Positions 1-14,052 of a stretch of 64,000 bases of DNA are shown one piece after another. Origin of the DNA: Panopea generosa (lineage: Eukaryota; Mollusca; Bivalvia; Adapedonta; Hiatellidae). A program made the translations under genes and the position numbers. The notes under the pieces are model-generated. The model was not told where the DNA came from. It did no database searches and worked only from the letters and a program-made list of their open reading frames with translations. The stretch is from assembly GCA_029582155.1 (NCBI GenBank), contig CM055896.1, positions 4,781,598-4,845,597 on the forward strand, written 5' to 3'. Positions within the stretch are counted from its first letter, which is position 1. Every line of letters begins with the position of its first letter.

Positions 1-3000
1 TGGGAGGGTGAGTGGCTAAGACAGGTACCAAGGTATACCAGTTTAAACTGGACCGAGTATTTTAATACATAGAAATGGGAGGGTGAGTGGCTCAGACAGG
101 TACCAAGGTAAACAAGTTTAAACAGGACCGAGTATTTTAATACATAGAAATGGGAGGGTGAGTGGCTCAGACAGGTACCAAGGTATACAAGATTAAACAG
201 GACCGAGTATTTTTATACATAGAAATGGGAGGGTGAGTGGCTCAGACAGGTACCAAGGTATACCAATTTAAACTAGACCGAGTATTTTAATACATAGAAA
301 TGGGAGGGTGAGTGGCTCAGACAGGTCCCAAGGTATACAAGTAAACAGGACCGAGTATTTTAATACATAGAAATGGGAGGGTGAGTGGCTAAGACAGGTA
401 CCAAGGTATACAAGTTTAAACAGGACCGAGTATTTTAATACATAAAAATGGGAGGGTGAGTGGTTCAGACAGGTACCAAGGTATACCAGTTTAAACAGGA
501 CCGAGTATTTTAATACATAGTAATGGGAAGGTGAATGGCTCAGACAGGTACCAAGGTATACCAGTTTAAACTGGACCGAATATTTTAATACAAAGAAATG
601 GGAGGGTGGTAGCTCAGACAGTTACCAAATTATACAAGTTTAAACAGGACCGAGTATTTTAATACACCGAAATGGGAGGGTGAGTGGCTCAGACAGGTAC
701 CAAGATATACCAATTTAAACTGGACGAGTATTTTAATACATAGAAATGGGAAGGTGAGTGGCTCAGACAGGTACCAAGGTAAACAAGTTAAAACAGGACC
801 GAGTACTTTAATACATAGAAATGGGAGGGTGAGTGGCTCAGACAGGTACCAAGGTAAACAAGTTTAAACAGGACCGAGTATTTTAATACATAGAAATAGG
901 AGGGTGAGTGGCTCAGATAGGTACCAAGGTATACCAATTTAAACTGGACCGAGTATTTTAATACATAGAAATGGGAGGGTGAGTGGCTCAGACTGGTACC
1001 AAGGTATACAAGTTTAAACAGGACCGAGTATTTTAATACATAGAAATGGGAGGGTGAGTGGCTCAGACAGGTACCAAGGTATACCAGTTTAAACTCGACC
1101 GAGTATTTTAATACATAGAAATGGGAAGGTGAGTGGCTCAGACAGGTACCAAGGTATACCAGTTTAAACAGGACCGAGTATTTTAATACATAGAAATGGG
1201 AGGGTGAGTGGCTCAGACAGGTACCAATGTATACTAGTTTAAACAGGACTGAGTATTTTAATACATAGACATGGGAGGGTGAGTGGCTCAGACATGTACC
1301 AAGGTATACCAGTTGATACTAGGGTGAGTGGCTCCGACAGGTACCATGTTATACCAGTTTAAACTGGACCTAGTATTTCAATAGATAGAAATGGCAAGGT
1401 GAGTGACTCAGACAGGTACCAAGGTATACGAGTTTAAACAGGACCGAGTATTTTAATACATAGAAATAGGAGGGTAAGTGGCTCAGACATGTACCAAGGT
1501 ATACCAGTTTAAACTGGACCGAGTATTTTAATACATAGAAATGAGAGGGTGAGTGGCTCAGACAGGTACCAAGGTATACCAGTTTAAACAGGACCGAGTA
1601 TTTTAATACATATAAATGGGAGGGTGAGTGGCTAAGACAGGTACCAAGGTATACAAGTTTAAACAGGACCGGGTATTTTAATACACAGAAATGGGAGGGT
1701 GAGTGGCTAAGACAGGTACCAAGGTATACCAGTTTAAACAGGACCGGGTATTTTAATACATATAAATGGGAGGGTGAGTGGCTGAGACAGGTACCAAGGT
1801 ATACCAGTTTAAACAGGACCGAGTATTTTAATACATAGTAATGGGAAGGTGAATGGCTCAGACAGGTACCAAGGTATACCAGTTTAAACTGGACCGAGTA
1901 TTTTAATACAAAGAAATGGGAGGATGAGTAACTCAGACAGGTACCAAAGTATACAAGTTTAAACAGGACCGAGTAATTTAATCCACAGAAATGGGAGGGT
2001 GAGTGGCTCAGAAAGGTACCAAGGTATACCAGTTTCAACTGGACAGAGTATTTTAATACATAGAAATGGGAGGGTGAGTGGCTCAGACAGGTTCCAAGAT
2101 TACCAGTTTAAACTGGACTGAGTTTTTTAATACATAGAAATGGGAGGGTGAGTGGCTCAGACAGGTACCAAGGTAAACAAGTTTAAACTGGACGGATTAA
2201 TTTAATACATATAAATGAGAGGGTGAGTGTCTCAGACAGGTACAAAGGTATTCCAGTTTAAACTGGACCGAGTATTTTAATACATAGAAATGGGAGGGTG
2301 AGAGGCTCAGACAGGTACCAAGGTAAACAAGTTAAAACAAGATCGAGTATTTTAATACATAGACATGGGAGGGTGAGTGGCTCAGACAGGTACCAAGGTA
2401 TACCCGTTTTAACAGGACCGAGTATTTTAATACATAAAAATGGGAGGGTGAGTGGCTCAGACAAGTACCAAGGTATACCAGTATAAACCGGACCGAGTAT
2501 TTTGATACATAGAAATGGGAGGGTGAGTGGCTCAGACAGATACCAAGGTATATAAGTTTAAACAGGACCGAGTATTTTAATACATAGAAATGGGAGGGTG
2601 AGTGGCTCAGACAGGTACCAATGTATACCAATTTAAACTGGACCGAGTATTTTAATACATAGAAATGGGAGGGTGAGTGGCTCAGACAGGTACCAAGGTA
2701 TACACGTTTAAACAGGACCGAATACTTTAATGAATAGAAATGGGAGGGTGAGTGGCTCAGACAGGTACCAAGGTAAACGAGTTTAAACAGGACCGAGTAT
2801 TTTAATACATAGAAATGGGAGGGTGAGTGGCTCAGACAGGTACCAAGGTATACCAATTTAAACTGGACCGAGTATTTTAATACATAGAAATGGGAGGGTG
2901 AGTGGCTCAGACAGGTACCAAGGTATACAAGTTTAAACAGCAACGAGTATTTTAAAACGTAGACATGGGAGGGTGAGTGGCTTAGACAGGTACCAAGGTA

Positions 3001-5599
3001 TACCAGTTCCAAGTAGGGTGAGTGGCTCAGACAGGTACCAAGGTATACCAGTTTAAACTGGACCGGGTAATTTAATACATAGAAATGAGAGGGGAAGTGT
3101 CTCAGACAGGTACAAAGGCATACCAGTTTAAACTGGACCGAATATTTTAATACATAGAAATGGGAGGGTGAGTGGCTCAGACAGGTACCAAGGTATACCA
3201 GTTTAAACAGGACCGAGTATTTTAATACATAGAAATGGGAGGCTGAGTGGCTCAAACAGGTACCAAAGTATACCAGTTTAAACTGGACCGAGTATTTTAA
3301 TACATAGAAATGGGAGGGTGAGTGGCTCAGACAGGTACCAATGTTTACAAGTTTAAACAGGACCGAGTATTTTAATACATAGAAATGGGAGGGTGAGTGG
3401 CTCAGACAGGTACCAATGTATACAAATTTAAACTGGACCTAGTATTTTAATACATACAAATGGGAGGGTGAGTGGCTCAGACAGGTACCAAGGTATACCA
3501 GCTTAAACTAGGGTGAGTGGCTCAGACAGGTACCAAGGTATACCAGTTTAAACCGGACAGAGTATTTTAATACATAGAAATGGGAGGGTGAGTTGTTCAG
3601 ACAGGTACCAAGGTATACAAGTTTAAACAGGACCGAGAATTTTAATACATAGAAATGGGAGGGTGAGTGGCTAAGACAGGTGCCAAGGTATACCAGTTTA
3701 AACTGAACCGAGTATTTTAATACATAGAAATGGGAGGGTGAATGGCTCAGACAGGTACCAAGGTATACCAGTTTTTATTGGACCGAGTATTTTAATACAT
3801 AAAAATGGGAGGGTGAGTGGCTCAGACAGGTATCATGGTATAACAGTTTAAAGAGGATAGAGTATTTTAATACATAGAAATGGGAGGGTGAGTGGCTCAG
3901 GCAGGTACCAAGGTAAACAAGTTTAAACAGGACCGAGTATTTAAATTCATAGAAATGGGAGGGTGAGTGGCTCAGACAGGTACCAAGGTATACCAATTTA
4001 AACTTGACCGAGTATTTCAATACATAGAAATGGGAGGGTGAGTGGCTCAGACAGGTACCAAGGTATACAAGTTTAAACAGTACCGAATATTTTAATACAT
4101 AGAAATGGGAAAGTGAGTGGCTCAGACAGGTACCAAGGTATACTAGTTTAAACAGGACAGTGTATTTTAATACATAGAAATGGGAGGGTGAGTGGTTCAG
4201 ACAGGTACCAAGGTATACCAGTTTAAAAGGGACCGAGTATTTTAATACATAGAAATGGGAGGGTGAGTGGATCAGACAGGTACCAAGGTATACCAGTATA
4301 AACTGGACCGAGTATTTTAATACATAGAAATGGGAGGGTGAGTGACTCAGACAGGTACCAAGGTATACAAGTTTAAACAGGACCTTGTATTTTAATACAT
4401 AGAAATAAAAGGGTGAGTAGCTCAGACAGGTACCAAGTTTAAACAGGACCAAGTATTTTAATACATAGAAATAGGAGGGTGAGTGGCTCAGACAGGTACC
4501 AAGGTATACCAATTTAAACAGGACCGAGTATTTTAATACATAGAAATGGGAGGGTGAGTGGCTGAGACAGTTACCAAGGTATACTAGTTTAAACTGGACC
4601 GAGTATTTTAATACATAGAAATGGGAGGGTGAGTGGCTAAAGACAGGTACCAAGGTATACAAGTTAAAACATAACCGTGTATTTTAATACATAGAAATGG
4701 GAGGGTGAGTTGCTCAGACAGGTACAAAGGTATGCTAGTTTAAACTGGACCGAGTATTTTAATAGATAGAAATGGGAGGGTGAATGGCTCAGACAGGTAC
4801 GAAGGTATACCAGTTTAAACTGGACCGAGTATTTTAATACATAGACATGGGAGGGTGAGTGGGTCAGACAGGTACCAAGGTATACAAGTTTAAACAGGAC
4901 CGAGTATTTTAATATATAGAAATGGGAGGGTGAGTGGCTCAGACAGGTACCAAGGTATACCAGTTTAAACTGGATCTAGTATTTTAATACATAGAAATGG
5001 GAAGGTGAATGGCTCAGACAGGTATCAATGTAAACCAGTTTAAACTGGACCGAATATTTTAATACATAGAAATGGGAGGGTGAGTGGCTAAGACAGGTAC
5101 CAAGGCATACCAGTTTAAACTGAACCGAGTATTTTAATACATAGAAATGGGAGGGTGAGTGGCTCAGACAGGTACCAAGGTATACAAGTTTAAACTGGAC
5201 CGAGTATTTTAATACATAAAAATGGGAGGGTGAGTGGCTCAGACAAGTAACAAGGTATACCAGTATAAACAGGACCGAGTATTTTAATACATAGAAATTT
5301 GAGGGTGAATGGCTCAGACAGGTACCAAGGTATACTAGTTTAATCTGGACCGAGTATTTTAATACATAGAAATGGGAGGGTGAGTGGCTCAGAAAGGTAC
5401 CAAGGTATACAAGTTTAAACTGGACCGAGTATTTTAATACATATCAATGGGAGGGTGAGTGGCTTAGACAGGTACCAATGTATACAAGTTTAAACAGGAC
5501 CGAGTATTTTAATACATAGAAATGGGAGGGTGAATGGCTCAGACAGGTACCAAGGTATACCAGTTTAAACTGGACCGAGTATTTTAATACATAGAAATG

Positions 5600-7960
5600 G
5601 GAGGGTGAGTGGCTCAGAGAGGTACCATTGTATACAAATTTAAACAGGACCGAGTATTTTAATACATAGAAATGGGAGGGTGAGTGGCTCAGACAGGTAC
5701 CAAGGTATACTAGTTTAAACTAGGGTGAGTAGCTCAGACAGGTACCAAGATATACCAGTTTAAACTGGACAGAGTATTTTAATACATAGAAATGGGAGGG
5801 TGAGTTGTTCAAACAGGTACCAAGGTATACAAATTTAAACAGGACCGAGTATTTTAATACATAGAAATGGTAGGGTGAGTGGCTAAGACAGGTACCAAGG
5901 TATACCAGTTGAAACTGAACCGAGTATTTTAATACATAGATATGGGAGGGTGAGTGGCTCAGACAGGTACCAAGGTATACCAGTTTAAATTGGACCGAGT
6001 ATTTTAATACATAAAAATGGGAGGGTGAGTGGCTCAGACAGGTACCAAGGTATACCAGTATAAATGGGACCGAGTATTTTAATACATAGAAATGGGAGGG
6101 TGAGTGGCTCAGACAGGTACCAAGGTATACCTGTTTAAACAGGACAGAATATTTTAATACATAGAAATGGGAGGGCGAGTGGCTAAGACAGGTACCAAGG
6201 TAAACAAGTTTAAACAGGACCGAGTATTTAAATTCATAGAAATTGGAGGGTGAGTGTCTCAGACAGGTACCAAGGTATACCAATTTAAACTGGACCGAGT
6301 ATTTTAATACATAGAAATGGGATGGTGAGTGGCTCTGACAGGTACCAAAGTATACAAGTTTAAACAGGACTGAGTATTTTAATACATGGAAATGGGAGGG
6401 TGAGTGGCTCAGACAGGACCCAAGGTATACCAGTTTATACTGGACCAAGTATTTTAATACATAGAAATGGGAAGGTGAGTGGCTCAGACAGGTACCAAAG
6501 TATTCCAGTTTAAACAGGACCGAGTATTTTAATACATAGAAATGGGAGGGTGAGTGGCTCAGACAGGTACCAAGGTATACCAGTTTAAACTAGGGTGAGT
6601 GGCTCAGACAGGTACCAAGTTATACCAGTTTAAACTGGACCGAGTATTTTAATACATAGAAATGGGAGGGTGAGTGGCTAAAAAGGTAACAAGGTATACC
6701 AGTTTAAATTGGACCGAGTATTTTAATACATAGAAATGGGAGGGTGAGTGGATCAGACAGGTACCAAGGTATACCAGTTAAATTGGACCGAATATTTTAA
6801 TACATAGAAATGGGAGGGTGAGTGGATCAGACAGGTACCAAGGTATACCAGTATAAACAGGACCGAGTGTTTTAATACATAGAAATGGGAGGGTGAATGT
6901 CTCAGACAGGTACCAAGGTATACTAGTTTTATCTGGACCTAGTATTGTAATACATATAAATGGAACGGTGAGTTGCTCAGACAGGTACCAAAGTATACAA
7001 GTTTAAACTGGACCGAGTATTTTATTACATAGAAATGGAAGGGTGAGTAGCTCAGACAGGAACCAAGGAATACCTGTTTAAAGAGGACCGAGTATTTTAA
7101 TACATAGAAATGGCAGGGTGAGTGGCTCAGACATGTACCAAGGTAAACAAATCAAAACAGGACCGAGTATTTTAATACATAGAAATGGGAGGGTGAATGG
7201 CTTAGACAGGTACCAAGGTATACCAATTTAAACTGGACCGAGTATTTTAATACATAGAAATGGGAAGGTGAGTGGCTCAGACAGGTACCAAGCTATACAA
7301 GTTTAAACAGGACCGAGTATTTTAATACATAGAAATGGGAAGGTGAGTGGCTCAGAATGGTAGCAAGGTATACCAGTTTAAACAGGACCGAGTATTTTAA
7401 TACATAGAAATTGGAGGGTGAGTGGCTCAGACAGGTACTAAGGTATACCAGTATAAACAGGACCGAGTATTTTAATACATAGAAATGGGAGGGTGAGTGG
7501 CTCAGACAGGTACCAAGGTATACAAGTTTAAACAGGACCGAGTATTTTAATACATAGAAATGGGAGGGTGAGTGGCTTAGACAGGTACCAAGGTATACCA
7601 GTTTAAACAGGACCGAGTATTTTAATACATAGAAATGGGAGGGTGAGTGGCTCAGACAGGTACCAAGGTATACAAGTTTAAACAGGACCGAGTATTTTAA
7701 TACATAGAAATGGGAGGGGGTGGGGGTGGGGGGGGGGGGGGGGTGGCTGAGACAGTTACGAAGGGATACTAGTTTAAACTGGACCGAGTATTTTAATACA
7801 TAGAAATTGGAAGGTGAGTGGCTCTGACAGGTACCAAGGTATACAGATTTAAACAGGACCGAATATTTTAATACATCGAAATCGTAAGGTGAGTGGCTCA
7901 GACAGGTATTAAGGTATACCAGTTTAAACTGGACCGAGTATTTTAATACATCGAAATGGG
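5600..7960. repeat. Higher-order repeat of the 75-bp satellite, copy A
   Basis: Rare unit variants occur here in the same order as in the next ~2.3 kb. Matching landmarks are the CAGAGAGGTACCATTG variant at about 5616, a 45-bp short unit followed by CAAGATATACC near 5722, a second short unit followed by CAAGTTATACC near 6589, and a G-run at 7712-7743. The offset to copy B is 2359 bp for the first three and 2284 bp for the G-run, so copy B has one 75-bp unit fewer. Confidence 0.85.
7712..7743. repeat. G-run inside the satellite (copy A)
   Basis: The usual GGGAGGGTGAG stretch of one unit has expanded into about 30 bases that are nearly all G. On the minus strand it reads as a run of proline codons. 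The run could form a G-quadruplex. A second expansion in the duplicated block (9996-10027) shows the run was copied with the block and has since changed length. Confidence 0.9.
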
Positions 7961-10240
7961 AGGGTGAGTGGCTCAGAGAGGTACCATTGTATACAAATTT
8001 AAACAGGACCGAGTATTTTAATACATAGAAATGGGAGGGTGAGTGGCTCAGACAGGTACCAAGGTATACTAGTTTAAACCAGGGTGAGTAGCTCAGACAG
8101 GTACCAAGATATACCAGTTTAAACTGGACAGAGTATTTTAATACATAGAAATGGGAGGGTGAGTTGTTCAAACAGGTACCAAGGTATACAAGTTTAAACA
8201 GGACCGAGTATTTTAATACATAGAAATGGGAGGGTGAGTGGCTAAGACAGGTACCAAGGTATACCAGTTGAAACTGAACCGAGTATTTTAATACATAGAT
8301 ATGGGAGGGTGAGTGGCTCAGACAGGTACCAAGGTATACCAGTTTAAATTGTACCGAGTATTTTAATACATAAAAATGGGAGGGTGAGTGGCTCAGACAG
8401 GTACCAAGGTATACCAGTATAAATGGGACCGAGTATTTTAATACATAGAAATGGGAGGGTGAGTGGCTCAGACAGGTACCAAGGTGTACCTGTTTAAACA
8501 GGACAGAATATTTTAATACATAGAAATGGGAGGGCGAGTGGCTAAGACAGGTACCAAGGTAAACAAGTTTAAACAGGACCGAGTATTTAAATTCATAGAA
8601 ATTGGAGGGTGAGTGTCTCAGACAGGTACCAAGGTATACCAATTTAATCTGGACCGAGTATTTTAATACATAGAAATGGGATGGTGAGTGGCTCAGACAG
8701 GTACCAAGGTATACAAGTTTAAACAGGACTGAGTATTTTAATACATGGAAATGGGAGGGTGAGTGGCTCAGACAGGAACCAAGATATACCAGTTTATACT
8801 GGACAAAGTATTTTAATACATAGAAATGGGAGTGTGAGTGGCTCAGACAGGTACCAAAGTATTCCAGTTTAAACAGGACCGAGTATTTTAATACATAGAA
8901 ATGGGAGGGTGAGTGGCTCAGACAGGTACCAAGGTATACCAGTTTAAACTAGGGTGAGTGGCTCAGACAGGTACCAAGTTATACCAGTTTAAACTGGACC
9001 GAGTATTTTAATACATAGAAATGGGAGGGTGAGTGGCTAAAAAGGTAACAAGGTATACCAGTTTAAATTGGACCGAGTATTTTAATACATAGAAATGGGA
9101 GGGTGAGTGGATCAGACAGGTACCAAGGTATACCAGTTAAATTGGACCGAGTATTTTAATACATAGAAATGGGAGGGTGAGTGGATCAGACAGGTACCAA
9201 GGTATACCAGTATAAACAGGACCGAGTGTTTTAATACATAGAAATGGGAGGGTGAATGTCTCAGACAGGTACCATGGTATACTAGTTTAATCTGGACCTA
9301 GTATTGTAATACATATAAATGGAACGGTGAGTTGCTCAGACAGGTACCAAAGTATACAAGTTTAAACTGGACCGAGTATTTTATTACATAGAAATGGAAG
9401 GGTGAGTAGCTCAGACAGGTACCAAAGAATACCTGTTTAAAGAGGACCGAGTATTTTAATACATAGAAATGGCAGGGTGAGTGGCTCAGACATGTACCAA
9501 GGTAAACAAATTAAAACAGGACCGAGTATTTTAATACATAGAAATGGGAGGGTGAATGGCTTAGACAGGTACCAAGGTATACCAATTTAAACTGGACCGA
9601 GTATTTTAATACATTGAAATGGGAAGGTGAGTGGCTCAGACAGGTACCAAGCTATACAAGTTTAAACAGGACCGAGTATTTTAATACATAGAAATGGGAA
9701 GGTGAGTGGCTCAGAATGGTAGCAAGGTATACCAGTTTAAACAGGACCGAGTATTTTAATACATAGAAATTGGAGGGTGAGTGGCTCAGACAGGTACTAA
9801 GGTATACCAGTATAAACAGGACCGAGTATTTTAATACATAGAAATGGGAGGGTGAGTGGCTCAGACAGGTACCAAGGTATACCAGTTTAAACAGGACCGA
9901 GTATTTTAATACATAGAAATGGGAGGGTGAGTGGCTCAGACAGGTACCAAGGTATACAAGTTTAAACAGGACCGAGTATTTTAATACATAGAAATGGGAA
10001 GGGGTGGGGGGGGGGGGGGGGGGGTGGTGGCTGAGACAGTTACGAAGGGATACTAGTTTAAACTGGACCGAGTATTTTAATACATAGAAATTGGAAGGTG
10101 AGTGGCTCAGACAGGTACCAAGGTATACAGATTTAAACAGGACCGAGTATTATAATACATCGAAATCGTAAGGTGAGTGGCTCAGACAGGTACCAAGGTA
10201 TACCAGTTTAAACTGGACCGAGTATTTTAATACATAGAAA
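7961..10240. repeat. Higher-order repeat of the 75-bp satellite, copy B
   Basis: Nearly identical to copy A, with only scattered substitutions and one missing 75-bp unit just before the G-run at 9996-10027. The match fades after about 10240. A duplication of about 30 units within the array is the simplest explanation. Confidence 0.85.
9996..10027. repeat. G-run inside the satellite (copy B)
   Basis: Counterpart of the G-run at 7712, with slightly different length and interruption. The downstream sequence (CTGAGACAGTTACGAAGGGA) is the same in both, which proves common origin. Confidence 0.9.
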
Positions 10241-10929
10241 TGGGAGGGTGTGTGGCTCAGACAGGTTCCAAAGTATACCAGTTTAAACTGGACCTAGTAT
10301 TTTAATACATAGAAATTTGAGGGTGAGTGGCTCAGATAGGTATCAAGGTATACCAGTTTAAACTGGACCGGAATATTTTAATACATAGAAATGGGAGGGT
10401 GAGTGGCTAAGACAGGTACCAAGGTATACCAGTTTAAACTGAACCGAATATTTTTATACATAGAAATGGGAGGGTGAGTGGCTCAGACAGGTACCAAGGT
10501 ATACCCGTATAAACAGGACCGAGTATTTTAATACATAGAAATGGGAAGGTGAATGGCTCAGACAGGTACCAAGGTATACCAGTTTAAACTGGACCGAGTA
10601 TTTTAATACATAGAAATGGGAGGGTTAGTGGCTCAGAAAGGTACCAAGGTATACCAGTTTAAACTGGACCGAGTATTTTAATACATAGAAATGGGAGTGT
10701 GAGTAGCTCAGAAAGGTACCAAGGTAAACCAGTATAAACAAGACCGAGTATTTTAATACATATAAATGGGAGGGTGAATGGCTCAGACCGGTACCAAGGT
10801 ATACTAGTTTAATCTGGAACGAGTATTTTAATACATAGAAATGGGAGGGTGAATGGCTCAGACAGGTACCAAGGTATACCAGTTTAAACTGGACCGAGTA
10901 TTTTAATACATAGAAATGGGAGGGTGAGT

Positions 10930-12240
10930 GGCTTAGACAGGTACCTAGGTGTACTAGTTTAAACAGGACCGAGTATTTTAATACATAAAAATGGGAAGGC
11001 GAGTGGCTCAGACAGGTACCAAGGTATACCAGTTTAAACTGGACCGAGTATTTTTAATACATAGACATGGGAAGGTGAGTGGCTCAGACAGGTATCAAGG
11101 TATACCAGTTTAAACTGGACCGAGTATTTTAATACATAGAAATGGGAGGGTGAGTGGCTCAGACAGGTTCCAAGGTATACCAGTTTAAACTGGACCAAGT
11201 ACAAGTATTTTAATAGATAGAAATGGGAGGGTGAGTGGCTCAGACAGGTACCAAGGTATACCAGTTTAAACAGGACCGAGTATTTTAATACATAGAAATG
11301 AGAGTGTAAGTGGCTCAGACAGGTACCAAGGTATACCTAGTTTAAACTGGACCGAGTATTTTAATACATAGAATGGGAGGGTGAGTGGCTTAGACAGGTA
11401 CCTAGGTGTACTAGTTTAAACAGGACCGAGTATTTTAATACATAAAAATGGGAAGGCGAGTGGCTCAGACAGGTACCAAGGTATACCAGTTTAAACTGGA
11501 CCGAGTATTTAATACATGTATATAGAAATGGGAGGGTGAGTGGCTCAGACAGGTACCAATGTATACAAGTTTAAACAGGACCGAGTATTTTAATACATAG
11601 AAATGGGAGGGTGAGTGGCTCAGACAGGTACCACGGTATACCAGTTTAAACTGGACCTGGTATTTTAATACATAGAAATGGGAGGGTGAGTGGCTCAGAC
11701 AGGTACCTAGGTATACAAGTTTAAACAGGACCGAGTATTTTAATACATAGAAATGGGAAGGTGAGTTGCTCAAACAGGTACCAAGGTATACCAGTTTAAA
11801 CTGGACCGAGTACTTTTATACATAGAAATTGGATGGTGAGTGGCTCAGACAGGTATCAAGGTATATCAGTTTAAACTGGACCGAGTATTTTAATACATAG
11901 AAATAGGAGGGTGAGTGGCTCAGACAGGTACCAAGGTATACCAGTTTAAACTGGACCGAGTATTTTAATACATAGACATGGGAAGGTGAGTGGCTCAGAC
12001 AGGTATCAAGGTATACCAGTTTAAACTGGACCGAGTATTTTAATACATAGAAATGGGAGGGTGAGTGGCTCAGACAGGTTCCAAGGTATACCAGTTTAAA
12101 CTGGACCAAGTACAAGTATTTTAATAGATAGAAATGGGAGGGTGAGTGGCTCAGACAGGTACCAAGGTATACCAGTTTAAACAGGACCGAGTATTTTAAT
12201 ACATAGAAATGGGAGTGTAAGTGGCTCAGACAGGTACCAA
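10930..12240. repeat. Second higher-order repeat, about 455 bp (six units)
   Basis: The rare variant ACCTAGGTGTACTAG occurs at 10942 and 11400 (offset 458). An insertion variant reading ACCAAGTACAAGTATTTTAA occurs at 11194 and 12105 (offset 911, twice about 455). This part of the array therefore grew by duplicating six-unit blocks, independently of the 2.36-kb block. Confidence 0.7.
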
Positions 12241-12523
12241 GGTATACCAGTTTAAACTGGACCAAGTATTTTAATAGACAGAAATGGGAGGGTGAGTGGC
12301 TCAGACAGGTACCAAGGTATACCAGTTTAAACTGGACCGAGTATTTTAATACATAGAAATGGGAGGTTGAGTGGCTCAGACATGACCCAAGGTATACCAG
12401 TTTAAACTGGACCGAGTATTTTAATACATAGAAAAGTGAAGGTGAGTGGCTCAGACTGGTACCAAGGTATACAAATTTAAACAGTACCGATTATTAAATC
12501 GTAAAAATGGGAGGGTGAGTGGG

Positions 12524-13983
12524 AAAACATTTCATTTGATAAAAATCAATTTAAGAAGTTAAAATATGGCACAGTACTACTATTTTAATTAATCTAACTG
12601 AAAACAAAATCGAGGATTTGGTGGGAGAAGTATAGAGGGGTCGATCAGTACTGCAGTAAATATTGTAGAGTATTTCATTTAATCTATAACAAACTTGAAC
12701 AAATCGGGGAAGTGTGAGTGTTGGAGGTGGGTGAGGCCATATCTTTTGTATTGTGTTCTATGCCAAAGTATAACAATCTGAATACATTTTACAACAGCTC
12801 ATATAATAGTTTTTGGCTCCAACGGGAATAATAAAATTACACTGACTCCAAAAGTTGTAATGATCTATATGATATTCATTATATTCATTAACAACTCCCC
12901 CCTTAACATTTGGTTTGGTTGAAGATTGAATAAGACAAAATAAAATAAAATTTATAATAAAAAAGTGAAAGTTAAATCTATATATACAACTTTAACCTAA
13001 ACTTTAACATAGGTTATCATCATAATTTGTCGTTTTTCAACACGTTATTTCGCCTTGAACTTAAATATATCAGCCGTTTAATAGTATAAAAAATCGAGGT
13101 ATAAGCATAAACCCTCGTGACAAATAAAACTCACATAATTGTAAGTATACATGTAGTAGATAACAACTTGCACCAAAACTTAAACACAGAGTTTAAAGAC
13201 AAAATGTGACCTTTTCACACTGAAATATGACATTGACCATCAGGGTAGGAGCTCGATATGTTGCAAACTCTCTTAGAGTATAAACATGCACACTTACGTC
13301 GGGTTTCATGCATATACTCACAAATCATGCACACTTGCCCCTAAACCAGACGCCGACGCCAGGGCAAGTACGAAGTTACAAAATTATTTAATGATCCTAC
13401 TGTTTAATAAGAGCTGTCGAAGAACAGCGCTGCTCGATTATTTGTATTTCACATATAAAGTCTAATAACAGCTGTCGGAGAAACAACAATCGACAATTGA
13501 AAGTGGCTATGAAAATGGCTCTCCTTACAACAATAGTGGGGACTGTGGTACAAACATGCTATAAAACATGTTACCCATTATTGTAAACATAAAGATACAA
13601 AATATACAATTTCTACAAAGTACAAGTCAAGTTTGTTTTTATGAGATACTGCTTTCATACTTTATAAGATATATTACATTTTTGTGAACTGCGATATGAG
13701 CTAGTTTAAATAGTTAACCAAATTTTATATGTATAAAAGAGGCAATTTATAAAAATTGGTGACCTTAATGGTGGAAGATATAGTTTCCAATTGAATAATG
13801 ACTAGTAGTAAAAGTTATTATTGTATTTTATATTATTGTATTATTTTACATGCACATCTTTTTCTGGTGATAGTTAGTCATTAAATCAACATAGTGTAAT
13901 CTCATTTACCAACGGATCGCCGTTAAAGTAATGATCACACATGTAAAGTGTCATTGATGTATACGTAGCATTTACTGATGTGA
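12524..13983. other. AT-rich intergenic DNA, no gene seen
   Basis: No sustained reading frame. Two similar short segments around 13410 and 13459 share the core AGCTGTCG followed by a GA-rich stretch. The region 13330-13370 contains a GACGCCGACGCC phrase that looks like a piece of an interspersed repeat. Nothing else is assignable. Confidence 0.5.
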
Positions 13984-14052
13984 ACTTTGTGGCAACCCTC
14001 GGTGTAACACAATCCCTTAGTGTAACAATAGTTATAGTTTTATTACAGTAAC

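Larger units (their letters stand above)
1..12523. repeat. 75-bp satellite array, about 165 units, continuing off the left edge
   Basis: A tandem array with a 75-bp period: the phrase GGGAGGGTGAGTGG recurs at 2, 77 and onward. The unit reads roughly GGGAGGGTGAGTGGCTCAGA, then a GGTACCAAGGTATACCAG core, GTTTAAACTGGACCGAG and TATTTTAATACATAGAAA. Units differ mostly by single substitutions; recurrent variants are ACTGG versus ACAGG after GTTTAAA and ACCAG versus ACAAG before it. The array stops abruptly near 12523. Because 75 is a multiple of three, one minus-strand frame stays open over many units and reads as 25-residue repeats (YLGTCLSHSPSHFYVLKYS and so on). There is no start, domain or codon bias suggesting a gene. 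The array is probably a pericentromeric or dispersed satellite, which is inference. Confidence 0.97.

Noticed and set aside
1370-12265. Long minus-strand frames encoding 25-residue repeats (YLGTCLSHSPSHFYVLKYS)
   Set aside because: They are by-products of a 75-bp satellite whose length is a multiple of three. There is no consistent start, the frame breaks wherever indels occur, and the same array continues outside the frames.
1-12523. CRISPR-like repeat array
   Set aside because: The units are contiguous and fully repetitive with no unique spacers, in clearly eukaryotic DNA.
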